Counted from the stretch's first letter, positions 23,552 to 33,720 are shown. The stretch is DNA of 64,000 nt from Poecilobothrus nobilitatus (GCA_947095535.1 OX352772.1:260024793-260088792); one strand, 5' to 3'. Program-made: numbers and translations. Notes: generated from the sequence alone by a model not told the origin.

Positions 23552-25327
23552 CGTAACGTAAATAAAAATGATTGTCTCCGTCAAGACTAATTTGTTTGGT
23601 CAGTGAAATGTAAAGTTCTTTATTTAAAGGTAATACAGCAATATTACCTTTAATTTCATTCAAGGCCCTAAACAATAAATGACAATCGTATTTTGAAAAA
23701 TTATGGAAAAATATAGGAAAAAAATTAGGTCGTCTATATAATATGTTACATGAAAAATGTGCAGGGCCTCTATATCTACCTGAAAAATGACAATGATCTC
23801 TTACTCTATCAATATAGTCTAAAGACTTACTAAAAATGTGACAATTCCTCTCTGTTAATTGGTGTAATTCTTCGTCCAATGTTAGATTTGCCATTGATTT
23901 CGGTGCCATGTGATGATTTTGAAATATGTTTGTGCATTTATTTACCAACGATGTTATAAACTCCTTAGCACAATCAACTCCTACAAACTCCTCATAACCA
24001 CTCAAAGAATCATCGAAAGTACATTTAAAATAATATGAAAATGCTATTGGTACATGCATATATATATATATAGTTGATGAAATTTCTGGATTAGGGTTAC
24101 ATGTGGAAATTGGTGATAAAATACTTTCAGCATCAGCATAAATCACAAAAGGAGCTTCCATTTGTTGTTAGTAATTTTTATATATTAGAGTGTTGTTGTC
24201 TTCAGTAGGAAGTATCGCAACAATTTTCTTACACTCCTCCTTGTGTATAGTAAGCTGTTGAGAATCATAGAAATGTTGCAAACAAGAATTACATATGTAT
24301 ATTTGATGTTCATGATATGTTATAGAATTCCGTAATAACTTTGAGATATGCTTTATATAAACAAAATGGAAGTTCTCACCTTTTTCAAGTAATAGTAGAT
24401 TTACATGATTTAGTTTTTCTTCTTTGTTTATATAAAAAGGTCCAACAATTTGATGTTCTGCATTCTTATACTCCAATCCAAAAACATTAATGCTTATATC
24501 ATCATTAATTTCTTCAAAAATACGTAATTCGCTTAACTGTGCTGGAAATGACATACCCTCAAAATGCAGTTGACGTACATAACCATATTCTAAATCAACA
24601 GTTGGGGATGTTATATCACTAATTTTATACGATGATGTTTCATATTCACTAGATTGTGATGCAAGTCGTTGCATAGCTGATATCATACTCCACTTGAAAC
24701 AGTATACGTCTTCATTTCGTACATTTATACAGGCTCTCCTTCTAAAAATTGATCTTGGGAGAGCGATATATGATGATCCACGGATTGGTTGATATTTATT
24801 TATATTTATTTCAACCCGGAAAATTTGTATTATCGCCCAACCACCATCTTTTTCCTGAAATTCTTCAGCTTGTTGTTGGATCTTCTCTGTTATATTATCA
24901 TATATAGAAGAAAGATCATCCGCACGTGTAGCAATTTTCATTTGGGTTTGAAAAGATTTGGTTGATAAACTTTCTGTATCATCATCAATCGGCTTTATAT
25001 AATCTCCAAAGAGTTCAAGATTGAATTTTATAGCATTATGCTTTCTTACTGAGCATTGTAGTGTAGTAACTCAATAATCTCATGTTTGATACAATCGAGA
25101 AACTTTCTGGGATTTAAAATCGCTTCATTTTCATTATCGCGCAGGTATGTTTCCAATCTACCATCAAAAGACTGGTTAATTTTCCGTAAATTTTTAGTAA
25201 GATGTTCAGCTGAATTCATTTTATGTGAATTTGTACGCAGATGTGCAGCTTGGAACTTTTTAGAGATGTATTTTCCACAGGGGGTGCAAAACAAATCTTC
25301 TTTTTCAGCATTATGTACCAATTTCAC
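23541..25327 (-). pseudogene. Duplicated N-terminal half of the Polinton A polymerase
   Basis: Carries the same finger domain, the same frameshift near 25,047 and the same TAA (24,168-24,170) as the main gene. It ends after NHFYLR where the unit joins copy 1, so it lacks the whole palm. One substitution changes CHICS to CHIFS in the treble clef. It adds nothing catalytic. Confidence 0.85.
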
Positions 25328-26198
25328 AAGCTAATTTTGATCTCTTGTTTTGTGAGTTCATTTTTTTTGTTTTTGTTTTTATAAAAAATAACTTTATGTT
25401 ATGCTATTAATATAACTTTATATAATGAATCGATTTTAAATTACACAAATTCTTTTATGCTTTTTTGAAATTGTTATAATGGATTTATTAAGATTTAAAA
25501 ATAATACAGTAAGTATGTCATAATGTTAATTTTTAAGATTTTTTTATGTAATTCATATATGTATACATAAACTATAAAAATAATACATTTGGAATATTTT
25601 TATTTCACTTGAAATTAATTAATAAAATAAAAGCGGAATTCATAAATCAATTTATAATAATAGAAAAATGTTACAAAAGTCCTTGACAACTTTTCAAATA
25701 CTAGAACAATGTTGGATCATATTATATTGATATTGAATTTATTATAAATTAAATTCTATGCTACAAATTTTAGGTGTGTTTTTAAAAATAAAATGAATAA
25801 TGATTAAATAAATTAAATATAAATAAATGCAACAATGTAATGTATTTTTTTTTTTTTTCATTCTGTTAAAAATTAATTGTTGCATTGAAAATTCCATGTG
25901 TTATTGAATTATTATCTACTCACGATTATTTAATCAATATATATATATTTTTTTTTTTTACAACATTGTATTATTAATTTTTTTTTATTTTTATATCAAG
26001 TTTGAGATGTGTCACGTATTGAAGTCAATGTTGAAAACGCAACTTGTAAGTTAATGAAAAGATTTATTGTTTTCACAAAAGAATTTATGAATAAATTTAG
26101 TTTAGTTCCTGGTTGCTATAAATAATAATTCAAGGTACATATGTGTCATGCAATTATTTAAGAAATTACATGATAATTGACATAGTTCTATTGCATTA
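23555..26198. repeat. 2,644-bp tandem duplication, copy 2
   Basis: Second copy of the unit at 20,908-23,551. The very high identity implies a recent event or an assembly duplication. After 26,198 the sequence leaves the unit (AGATATAAAC). Confidence 0.9.
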
Positions 26199-26425
26199 GA
26201 TATAAACTATTAATTACTTAGTTTATGCAGTTTTTTTTTTTTTTTTAATTAATCAGAATAAAGAAACTATGCGTGCATTATATATTTCTAAAAAAAAAAG
26301 AAGTAGTGGGTATTTGTTTTTAAACAGTAGGTATATAATGCTTTGAAAATTCAAAATAGTTCTTTACTTTACTTTGAAAAACGAATAAATTTAAAATCAA
26401 ATCCAATACAAAATATAAATTGAAA

Positions 26426-26801
26426 ATGGTAAGATATTTTTTCAATCAATATTATTTCTGTTATCCTTATTATTTTCAACATTCTAGGTTTTCATTAATG
26501 AATTAATAGCATTGGGAAAGGGTGAACAAGAACTTTTTAAAAATATTGATGTCCTCGCCAAAGACAAGATGTATGAAGTTATAACGTTTAAATTTTTAGA
26601 TACAAAACGAGGGCAAAAAGCACTACTTTGTGATCCACTATAAAGGATCATAGCACTATAAAGGATCCGTTCGATAATGAAAAAATAACGTTTTACATGC
26701 CGGATAGACTTAACAAAAAAGTGTCAACAGATTCTGAATTAAGCGAATTAAACAAAGTACGTTTCTATATTAACTTTTTGGGAAGAGACGAACCCAGATG
26801 A
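26426..26801 (+). pseudogene. Small conserved Polinton protein (MYEV..TKRG..FYMP type), broken
   Basis: ATG at 26,426 is followed at once by GTAAGAT and, 59 nt later, TTCTAG, a good GT-AG intron (26,429-26,487). The second exon reads FINELIALGKGEQ, KDKMYEVITFKFLDTKRGQ and then hits TAA. A short duplicated piece (CACTATAAAGGAT occurs twice at 26,636-26,670) introduces that stop. The frame after it continues ITFYMPDRL to TGA at 26,801. Element B1 has a relative at 51,501-51,974. A DNA-binding or replication accessory role is possible but unproven. Confidence 0.55.
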
Positions 26802-27172
26802 AACATGGCTCTATTCGAGTTAATACCAATGACTAGTATCGATTCCCAAAAGAAACTATTGAAATATGTTAAATTACTTTGTAAACGCTTATTGTTGAAA
26901 ACAAAACATTTCGATTGATTTTCTAGAAATTTTATAATCTCATTGTGAAACGGAGGATTTCCAAATGAATCAAAATATTCTGCACAGCCTTGAACTGGAA
27001 CAAATAGTGCTAACCAATGTGTTCTCTTTTCATTAGAATTATCGGTATTTACCACCAAAATACTAGGTTTTAAAACTTGTTCTGGTAATTTATCAAGAGC
27101 ATAAACGCCTCTAAATATTTTCTGTGTTAACTTATTACATTTCAGAACCTTTGAAATCTGAAGTGTATTCAT
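26765..27172 (-). pseudogene. Adenain-like cysteine protease (Polinton A)
   Basis: Start taken at the MNTLQIS methionine, which aligns with the P1 copy. RGVYALDKLP, RTHWLALFVP (catalytic His) and EYFDSFGNPP (acidic residue and oxyanion region) are present. After LQSNL the expected Asn-Val-Cys-Gly-Gln-type segment with the nucleophilic cysteine is absent and the tail reads unrelated sequence, so the enzyme should be dead. The family matures capsid precursors. The 3' end overlaps the oppositely oriented 26,426 gene by about 35 bp. Confidence 0.7.
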
Positions 27173-27501
27173 TATCTTGCAAACGTGAAATATCAATTAG
27201 TCGAGTATTTCCTCGTATAAATGCTATCAAAAATTCTGATTTAAGTTTTCCATTTGTTAAGACTATATCGAATTTTACAAGCAAATTTATTAAGTTATTA
27301 GTTATTTTTTCGTTATCGATATGTCCAAAAGAGTAATTCTCAATATCTGTTTTTTTTCAAATCTCTTACAGGAAATTTATACTTTAATTCTTTTACAATA
27401 GTTTTACATTTTTCTTTTATACCAGCCACAGCAATATTTTTTACAAATATTGTACTGTTATCGTCCGTACAGAACGATAAATCTACTAGAGCACATGTCA
27501 T
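27135..27501 (-). pseudogene. Unknown Polinton A gene, frameshifted
   Basis: ATG at 27,501 opens MTCALVDLSFCTDD and runs to a stop near 27,340. The neighbouring frame then continues with IDNEKITNNLINLL, GKLKSEFLIAFIRGNTRLIDISRL and ends at 27,135. One base accounts for the break. It would encode about 120 residues and overlap the protease start. No domain recognised; its place between capsid and protease suggests a late virion gene. Confidence 0.45.
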
Positions 27502-27537
27502 TTTGAAATGAATAGAGGTGGTTCACTGAACTTCCTT

Positions 27538-28371
27538 TTATATGTTCACGTAGACGTTACGATTTTTATCAATTTCGATGTTAGCCTCGAATTCTGCAAA
27601 TACAATACAAGTTAATGTTGAAGTTAATGGAGAGCTGAGTCTTGCTTCAATCTTTACTACTCCCTGGTTTAATAAACTCTGACATGTATCTGTTGCCGAG
27701 CCGTCTGGTGATAAATCAAAAGCCAGTATTGTATAACCTTTTGAAAATAATTCTTTTGAAATTTGATGTCCTCTATCAGAATGATGTATACCTGTTCCGC
27801 TAAATAATGTTAAATATGCTCGAGAATTAGAAGAATTATTCGGTGTAAAATTTGTTTCAATTGCAGAGTTTGGTGTAGGCACTCCATTCACATATAATTG
27901 AAATTGTGTGAGAGCTAAAGCAATTCGAATGTCAACATTCTCTGTACCATAATTTAGTAAATCTGTACCATAATTTAGTAAAGTGGTTAAGTATGCTTTA
28001 TAATGGTATAAGGAGTCTGAAGGAGTGATGTTTTTTCCGTTTAGAGTTACATTACATTGTTTAATTAAAGAGTGTAATACATTATTTACAACACTGGCCT
28101 GCGAAGCTGCCCTTGCTTCAGTTCCAGATCCTACTTTATCATTTGCACTCCAAACTGATCCATCTTTTTTTAATATTTGAACTTTAAATTTTATAAAGGT
28201 TGAGGATAAATCTCGATATGTATCTCCATTTCCAAGTGAAACAAATTCTATAGTTGACGGTAATGCTTCTAAAGAAGCTAAAGGATTGTATGCTACCTCT
28301 TCTGAACGCAAAATACTTGTTTGTACGGGTAATGACGCAAAAAGATCAAGTTCAGATTTCATACATTCCAT
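27538..28371 (-). CDS. Polinton capsid protein (F54H12.2 family) with a large in-frame deletion
   Basis: 277 residues. The N-terminus MECMKSELDLFASLPVQTS, LHSLIKQCNVTLNGKNITPS and YKAYLTTLLNYG match the family; the C-terminus has FSGTG, GYTILAFDLSPDG and FAEFEANIEIDKNRNVYV. The family is usually around 450 residues. Here the middle (present in P1 as the LMGKLHIDLF to LAHNAVL part) is missing, and the junction shows a duplicated LLNYGT. The frame is preserved, so a shortened protein could still be made. The start lies 2 bp after the stop of the upstream virion-type gene. A folded double jelly roll is unlikely. Confidence 0.7.
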   Translation of the reverse strand: MECMKSELDLFASLPVQTSILRSEEVAYNPLASLEALPSTIEFVSLGNGDTYRDLSSTFIKFKVQILKKDGSVWSANDKVGSGTEARAASQASVVNNVLHSLIKQCNVTLNGKNITPSDSLYHYKAYLTTLLNYGTDLLNYGTENVDIRIALALTQFQLYVNGVPTPNSAIETNFTPNNSSNSRAYLTLFSGTGIHHSDRGHQISKELFSKGYTILAFDLSPDGSATDTCQSLLNQGVVKIEARLSSPLTSTLTCIVFAEFEANIEIDKNRNVYVNI

Positions 28372-28373
28372 TT

Positions 28374-28814
28374 TTAATTGAATATGTCGGAGGTTTTACT
28401 TTGCTTTTTTCGTCGTTTCGACTTCAAATGTGTCTTTTTAGAAACTGTTCGTCTTTTAATAGCTCTTTGTTTTATTATAGTTCTTTGTCTTCCACCATAC
28501 ATCGAATGCAGTTGGTTAACTACTGATTTCCGTAAATTTTTTATACCGCCTTTGCTTTGATCAATTACAGCTTCTTTTATGTTTGCACCATATGCTATAT
28601 CATTAAAAATATTTTTACTTGTGTTTACAGCCTCTTTTTTAATTAAGTCCCAACCTGATGTAAAAACTGGTTTTAAGTAACGAATTAAACTTCCGAATAT
28701 ATTTCCAAAACCACGACCTCTTTGTATAGCTGGATAAAATTGTAATAAAGACCCAATATCGTTGACTCCTCCACCTACTTGAGAGGAATAATATCTCACG
28801 TAAGCTCTTTCCAT
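28374..28814 (-). CDS. Polinton virion-type protein (GRG.G..IRYLKP), intact
   Basis: The start is MERAYVRYY at 28,814, matching the P2 start; an upstream ATG at 28,868 would add 18 residues. It reads IQRGRGFGNIFGSLIRYLKPVFTSG, a helical middle, and a lysine/arginine-rich tail ending KTSDIFN, about 146 residues. A TATAAATA sits 29 bp upstream of the ATG. Always next to the capsid gene in A, P1 and P2. The basic tail suggests a genome-bound core protein; the family role is not known to me. Confidence 0.65.
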   Translation of the reverse strand: MERAYVRYYSSQVGGGVNDIGSLLQFYPAIQRGRGFGNIFGSLIRYLKPVFTSGWDLIKKEAVNTSKNIFNDIAYGANIKEAVIDQSKGGIKNLRKSVVNQLHSMYGGRQRTIIKQRAIKRRTVSKKTHLKSKRRKKQSKTSDIFN

Positions 28815-28842
28815 GTTTGATAGGATACCATATTTGAGTAAG

Positions 28843-28850
28843 TATTTATA
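28843..28850 (-). promoter_or_regulatory. TATA box of the virion-type gene
   Basis: TATAAATA on the minus strand, 29 bp from the MERAY start codon and followed by ACTTACTC. The same TATAAATACTT string precedes the penton-like gene. Confidence 0.45.
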
Positions 28851-28864
28851 TTGTTTTTGGGGAA

Positions 28865-29821
28865 TCAATGCTTTTTAAAGTGTAATACAATTTTTGTTGG
28901 ATAGTAACTGGAAACAAAATTTATTTCATCACCGTATTGGTTACAAATTTTCATTGCTATTGTTTCAAAACAATTTTTTTCTATGGGTATGTAATGAACA
29001 TTTTCAAATTCAATATTTGTAGGTATTCTACACTTTTCTATGTTGATAGCTCTCAACCCTCGCACTTTGCTACTTCCAAAAACAGATGATTGAATGATAT
29101 CTGAATAAATCACCACCATTCCATTCAATTCATCTTTATTATTAGCAACAGCTAATTTGAATAGTAATTTTGGTAATTGGTAAACAAGGAATTTTGTTTT
29201 GAAATTTTTTATATTTTTTTTCTGTTGAAAGAATTCAGTTAGTAATGTTTTTACATTATAACTTTGATTAACTTTTATATAGAAACTGTCTTCATCAAAA
29301 GTCTGCGATATTCGAATTAAATCCCCTCGGTTAGATTCTGACACTTTTTTAAATCTTACATCATCGTAATTTTTAGGAGTAGAGATATATGTCAAAACTT
29401 CATTAAAAAATTCTTTGAAAACTTGATTTCGAGTAAACCCGGGATTAGGAGTTATATTTTTAATAATCTTTGGCAAAAAATTAAACTTCCAATTATCCAA
29501 ATGTAATTCTGAATCGTCATATGAATAATATGTGTAGCCTATAGATTTGGTTACTTTAATTTTTTCTAGAGGTTTTTCAATATTTGTTACATAAACATTA
29601 TACTGTCCAATATTAATAAAAGCACATTTCTCTTTGTTAAATTCTTCGATTTGTAGGAAACCGTTCAGATATATTTCTGAAAGACCAACTTTCCAATTTC
29701 CATTTCTTAAATCAAAGTGAATAGGTAATTTATTTTCGAATGAAACTAAAGTGTTATCTGGAAACAGTGTTAATTTATCATTACTAAACAATGTTACATA
29801 GAAGTCATCTTGACTATTCAT
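28865..29821 (-). CDS. Penton-like / minor capsid protein (Polinton A), intact
   Basis: 318 residues, one open frame. The N-terminus DDFYVTLFSNDKLTLFPDNTLVSFENKLP followed by GNWKVGLSEI is the hallmark of the Polinton family that reads FY.TL.S.SS...YP.N....F...LP...L...W.V.L.E, usually regarded as the minor capsid (penton-type) or a spike-related protein. The C-terminal part has VRGLRAINIEKC and PTKIVLHFKKH. Copies in P1 (1131-4010, broken) and P2 (39,771-40,549, broken). The function is assigned by position and family, not by visible catalytic residues. Confidence 0.65.
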   Translation of the reverse strand: MNSQDDFYVTLFSNDKLTLFPDNTLVSFENKLPIHFDLRNGNWKVGLSEIYLNGFLQIEEFNKEKCAFINIGQYNVYVTNIEKPLEKIKVTKSIGYTYYSYDDSELHLDNWKFNFLPKIIKNITPNPGFTRNQVFKEFFNEVLTYISTPKNYDDVRFKKVSESNRGDLIRISQTFDEDSFYIKVNQSYNVKTLLTEFFQQKKNIKNFKTKFLVYQLPKLLFKLAVANNKDELNGMVVIYSDIIQSSVFGSSKVRGLRAINIEKCRIPTNIEFENVHYIPIEKNCFETIAMKICNQYGDEINFVSSYYPTKIVLHFKKH

Positions 29822-29826
29822 CTTTG

Positions 29827-30182
29827 TTAACTTCTACGAAAACATAAAACGTTGAAGTATTTATATGTTGTCCATTCCGGTGTTGATGAAGTTCTTAGTT
29901 TTGGACTTCTTAGTAAAGGTTTTAGTTTTCTTTTTTTTGTTTCAGGAAACTGTGAAAGTATAGTTGAGGAAATTGAACTACCGACCGATCTTAGTGTCTT
30001 CTTTTTTTCAGGAGATGGTACAGCAACGGTAATTACATCACCACTTGGTTTTCAAACATTCGATAATCAGAGCTTAGAGATGGTCTTTCGACTAATTTTT
30101 CATCTTTCAACATTTCAGTTTGAGCTAATTTTTTAAATGAATTTTCATCATCCAAATCGTAATGTGTTAAATCGATATCCAT
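29827..30182 (-). pseudogene. GDIIT-type Polinton protein (A copy), frameshifted
   Basis: ATG at 30,182 gives MDIDLTHYDLDDENSFKKLA and ends early near 30,033. The next frame holds GDVITVAVPSPEKKKTLRS and a basic tail ending with WTTYK, matching P1 and P2. One base separates the two. TATAAAAG at 30,207-30,214 lies only 25 bp before the start codon. Confidence 0.55.
29858..29865 (-). promoter_or_regulatory. TATA box of the penton-like gene
   Basis: TATAAATACTTC on the minus strand, 37 bp upstream of the ATG at 29,821; the same extended string precedes the 28,814 gene. Confidence 0.45.
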
Positions 30183-30450
30183 GTTGAACTAATATTTTTC
30201 GTTTGGCTTTTATACTTTTCTTAGCACAGGCTAGGAATCTTAATTTTTTTTTATGTTTTCTTAATTTAGCTTTTTTTGCTGGTGAAATTTTATTATTACC
30301 ATTTAATATATTGATTGCAATTTCAGCCATAGTTTTTATAATATCATCATCACAAAATTTAAGAATATTTTTACGAAATTTCTTCTTCTTGCACTTTCCT
30401 AGTACATGTAATATATGTTGGTTTTTCTTCAATCGTTTCATACTTTTCAC
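30148..30450 (-). CDS. Small basic conserved Polinton protein
   Basis: 100 residues, very basic, reading MKRLKKNQHILHVLGKC, FCDDDIIKTMAEIAINILNG, ISPAKKAKLRKHKKKLR and ending KRKILVQHG. In Polinton relatives, including P2 at 38,762-39,091, the tail continues into a hydrophobic GFLLTLLGAVLSG segment. Here that tail is replaced after QHG by sequence overlapping the next gene, so the C-terminus is probably truncated. The combination of a basic body and hydrophobic tail suggests a DNA-packing or core peptide. Confidence 0.6.
   Translation of the reverse strand: MKSMKRLKKNQHILHVLGKCKKKKFRKNILKFCDDDIIKTMAEIAINILNGNNKISPAKKAKLRKHKKKLRFLACAKKSIKAKRKILVQHGYRFNTLRFG
30207..30214 (-). promoter_or_regulatory. 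TATA box of the 30,182 gene
   Basis: TATAAAAG on the minus strand, 25 bp before the ATG, implying an extremely short leader or a downstream start. Confidence 0.4.
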
Positions 30451-30968
30451 AGTTACTCAAATCACTCGTATCACAGAAGCATATGCAATATTCTTTTAAA
30501 AAAATATTAGTTCTAATACGAAACAAATCGTTAACGTCTTGTGTTAAATCCAACACAATATAACCATGTGGACTTGAGGTTGATTCATTATATACTCCCA
30601 GGAAATCTTTTATATTTTCCGGATATAGTTGTCTAGCAAGAGGAAAAATCTGTGATTTGCGAACCTTTAGTAAATAATTCGCATACCTGTTTATTTGAAG
30701 AATCTAACATTAAATCATCTAAAACAATTAAAGTGGGTCTATTTTCATTCCCACTGAACTCTTTGGGAATACTGGTATAAAAGTCTATATCAGGAAAATC
30801 TATATTTTTCTGAACAGCATATATTTCTGGGTTACACCATTTTATTTTTTCAATTTTCGGATAAATCAATCGGTCTATATTTTCAATTAAATTATATACA
30901 AATGTTATTTTCCTACAACCAGATGGTCCCGCAATCATCATTGTAAATGGATGAATAAAGTTAATCAT
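30371..30968 (-). pseudogene. Packaging ATPase (FtsK/HerA, A32-like) of Polinton A
   Basis: The N-terminus FIHPFTMMIAGPSGC is followed by RKITF where a P-loop needs GK[ST], so Walker A is damaged. Walker B is TLIVLDDLML. After FTKGSQI about 50 residues present in P2, including the VTQNIF sensor region, are deleted with a frameshift; the other frame then gives LARQLYPENIKDF and GYIVLDLTQDVNDLF. In the family this enzyme pumps DNA into capsids. This copy is inactive. Confidence 0.75.
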
Positions 30969-31020
30969 TTTTTGTCTGTGTCTGATAAGAAACTAAATTT
31001 AAAATACAATTCAGAAATTA

Positions 31021-31028
31021 TATAAAAG
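31021..31028 (+). promoter_or_regulatory. TATA box of the 31,064 gene
   Basis: TATAAAAG 35 bp before the ATG at 31,064, with an initiator-like ACAGTCATT about 25 bp downstream. It lies in the divergent gap between the ATPase (minus) and the small gene plus integrase (plus). Confidence 0.5.
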
Positions 31029-31063
31029 CAGCGAACATATTCTTAGTACAGTCATTTTAAATT

Positions 31064-31300
31064 ATGGAAGTAGAGGAGTTCTTAAATATTTATTCCTCCG
31101 TCTTATTAGATGATCAGAAGAAACTAATATTACATCTATACACACACATTAAAAATTATTCTGTAGTAAATAAGTACACTTCAATTTATGGTACTCATTT
31201 TACCCTTTGTCCATGGCCATATGATAATTCTAAAATAATAAATTTAATTAAATGGTACGAGAATAATGTCAAGATTACAAGTTGTATCAGAAATTCATAG
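31064..31300 (+). CDS. Small unknown Polinton protein upstream of the integrase
   Basis: 78 residues. FLNIYSSVLLDDQKKLILHLYTHIKN followed by YGTHFTLCPWPYDN resembles the small genes next to the integrase in B1 (44,673) and B2 (62,203): NNFL..YEDILLEEHY..L..HF, then YG.H..ICPY. It overlaps the integrase start by 35 bp. Function unknown; conserved linkage across two Polinton lineages suggests a real role. Confidence 0.5.
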   Translation: MEVEEFLNIYSSVLLDDQKKLILHLYTHIKNYSVVNKYTSIYGTHFTLCPWPYDNSKIINLIKWYENNVKITSCIRNS

Positions 31301-32186
31301 AGGTGCTAGAAGAAAATTTACGCGAAGAAAATTTATTCAAAAGGGTTTAAATGATACTTGGCAAATTGATTTGGTTGAAATGATTCCATATGCAAAATTC
31401 AACAAGGGATATAAATATTTATTAACAGTAATTGATACATTTTCAAAATTTGCGTATGCTGAACCAGTTAAAAACAAACGTGCTGATAATGTTTTAATCG
31501 CAATGAAAAATATTTTTAAGCGAGCTGGTAAAAAACCAAAAAATTTACAATCTGATCAAGGTATGGAATTTTTCAACAAAAAATTTCAAAATCTAATGAG
31601 GAAAAATAAAATTAACCATTATCATACATATTCAGAACTAAAAGCATCAAATGTAGAACGTTTCAATCGTACGCTAAAAAACACGATGTGGAAACAATTT
31701 AGTTTACAAGGCACATATAAATGTTTAACTATTCTACCATCGCTAATAGAAAAATATAACTCAACATACCATCATAAAATTAAACTTCCACCTAAAAAGG
31801 TTACAAAGAAAAATTAGAAATTATTATTAAAAACTGTATTCAATAAATTAAAAGTATTCCGAAAAGCAAAATACAAAATTGGAGATTTTGTTCGTATAAG
31901 TAAATTTAAAGGTATATTTGAAAAAGGTTATCAACCTAATTGGTCAACAGAAATTTATACCATTGCAAAAATAAAAAGAACTGATCCAATAACATACAAT
32001 TTACTCGATTACACACAAAAACCAATAAAAGGCAGTTTTTATGAACCTGCACTTACATCTGTTAAATTTCCTAATGTTTACCTTGTAGAAAAAATAATAA
32101 GAAAAAAAGGAAATCAAGTTTTGGTTAGGTGGCTTGGTTTTGATAAAAAACATGATTCATGGATAAATAAACGAGATATTATTTAA
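31266..32186 (+). pseudogene. int: Polinton integrase (rve, DDE) with chromodomain; single nonsense codon
   Basis: The retroviral-type core has WQIDLVEM (first Asp), SDQGMEFFN (second Asp) and ASNVERFNRTLK (Glu). A basic linker and SH3/chromodomain-type C-terminus follow (KYKIGDFVRISKFKG, NWSTEIYTI, RWLGFDKKHDSWIN). TAG at 31,815-31,817 is the only break; the same frame is open before and after it up to TAA at 32,184. The family inserts the element DNA into the host genome. A single stop in an otherwise clean frame suggests recent loss, or possibly readthrough. Confidence 0.85.
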
Positions 32187-33720
32187 TGAATAAAAATTTA
32201 TAAACTTTTAGTAAAAAATGCAATGCTATTATTTAATATTAAAAACAACTTTTTAAACCCAAGTTTTTTTTCATTTTTTTTGTTTACTTTTAACTTGAAC
32301 TTGATCATGTTTTCAATTTGTATTTCATAATCATATTATTAATTGTATTTCATTCAGCTTATATTATTAACAATATAATTTCAACCGTTAACTCAAAGCT
32401 TTTATTAAAGTAAAAACATATTTACCAAAAGTCTAATTTACATTGTATTACGAGAATAACAAAACGTTCCATTTAAAAATTATTTTGTATTCATTATGTG
32501 TTCAAATCAAGTTTTAAAAACTTTTTAAAATATTTTTCAGATAAATATTAAATCAAGTTTAAATTTTAATAATAAAAAATTGGTATTTAAACCAAACTTT
32601 AAATTTTTTTTTCAACTTTAAACTTTTCATATGTTTTTAGTCTAATTTAGAATATTCAGCACTTTAAATAAAATATTAGATCATTTCACGAATTTAAAAT
32701 ATCAAAGACATAAATTTTTTTTTTTACTCATTCTTTATGCTTTAAAAGCATTTTGATCATATTTATAAAAAGTTTATAAGCAATAATTTTGCATAATAAA
32801 TAAAAAAAAAAAAAAAAAATTCATTTAAATTATGTTCATAAATAAAATTTGTTTAAGTTACTTTTATTTGTTTTTTTCCCATCCAATATTATAAAAACTT
32901 TTTATTATTTTTATATTAGCTTTTAAACTCTACATTTTCTTAAATATCATTTCAAAACAACATGGGTTTTTGTTTACGAAAAAAGAACTAGTCAACAGAA
33001 TATTTCATTTTATTTTTTATAATAATTTTATTTTTATAATACATTCTATATTTTATATTTAAACCAAGCTTTATTTTAATATACTAAATTTTTAATGAAG
33101 TATTTAAACCAAATTTAAAAAACTTTTCAAAATGAAATGCTTGAATTTATCTGAATATTTAGCAATTTTAAAGCTTCTCATCTCATCCAGCTTTAAAAAC
33201 TTTTTATATAAATATTAACTTTTAATAAAATAGAAACTTTTATTAATAAAAATTATTAAGCTTCTTAAAGATAATAAAAATTCAACACTTTTTAATCCAG
33301 CTTTAAAAACTTTTTATATAAATATTAAATCAAGTTTAAACTTAAATTCCAAAATAAATAAAACTTTTATTAATAAAAATTATTAAGCTTCTCAAAGATA
33401 ATAATAATTCACCAAATTTTAATCCAGCTTTAAAAACTTTTTTTATATAAACATTAAATCAAGTTTAAACTTAAGTTCCATAATCAAGAAAATTTTTTTA
33501 TAATAAAAATTTTAAAGCTTCTCAAAGATAATACCAAATTTTAATCCAGCTTTAAAAACTTTTTTTATATAAACATTAAATCAAGTTTAAACTTAAGTTC
33601 CGTAATCAAGAAAATTTTTTTTATAATAAAAATTATTAAGCTTCTCAAAGATAATAATAATTCTACAATTTTTAATCCAGCTTTAAAAACTTTTTTAAAT
33701 TTTTTATATAAACATTAAAT
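32187..33720. repeat. Subterminal region and right terminal inverted repeat of Polinton A
   Basis: 32,187-32,500 is AT-rich without a gene. From about 33,100 there are five tandem units of roughly 110-150 bp, each with AATCCAGCTTTAAAAACTTT, TATATAAACATTAAATCAAG, TTTAAACTTAAGTTCC and AAGCTTCTCAAAGATAATA. In inverted orientation they match the left end. The right end has about five units against about 2.5 on the left. Confidence 0.85.

Larger units (their letters stand above)
18533..33720. mobile_element. Polinton/Maverick A (about 15.2 kb, F54H12.2-type capsid lineage)
   Basis: It is bounded by inverted terminal regions made of tandem units and flanked by CAAAGCTT direct repeats (18,525-18,532 and 33,721-33,728); Polintons normally make 6-bp duplications, so 6 of these 8 bases may be the true duplication. 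It contains PolB, integrase, adenain-like protease, packaging ATPase, capsid, penton-like and virion-type genes, the Polinton core set. Without the 2.64-kb internal duplication it would be about 12.5 kb. Nearly every large gene has a stop, shift or internal deletion. Confidence 0.85.

Noticed and set aside
26765..27172. Active protease in Polinton A
   Set aside because: His and Asp segments are present, but the cysteine-containing segment is missing from the frame and from the neighbouring frames.
29852..30499. Plus-strand frames opposite the Polinton A late genes
   Set aside because: Hydrophobic antisense shadows of lysine-rich genes on the minus strand.
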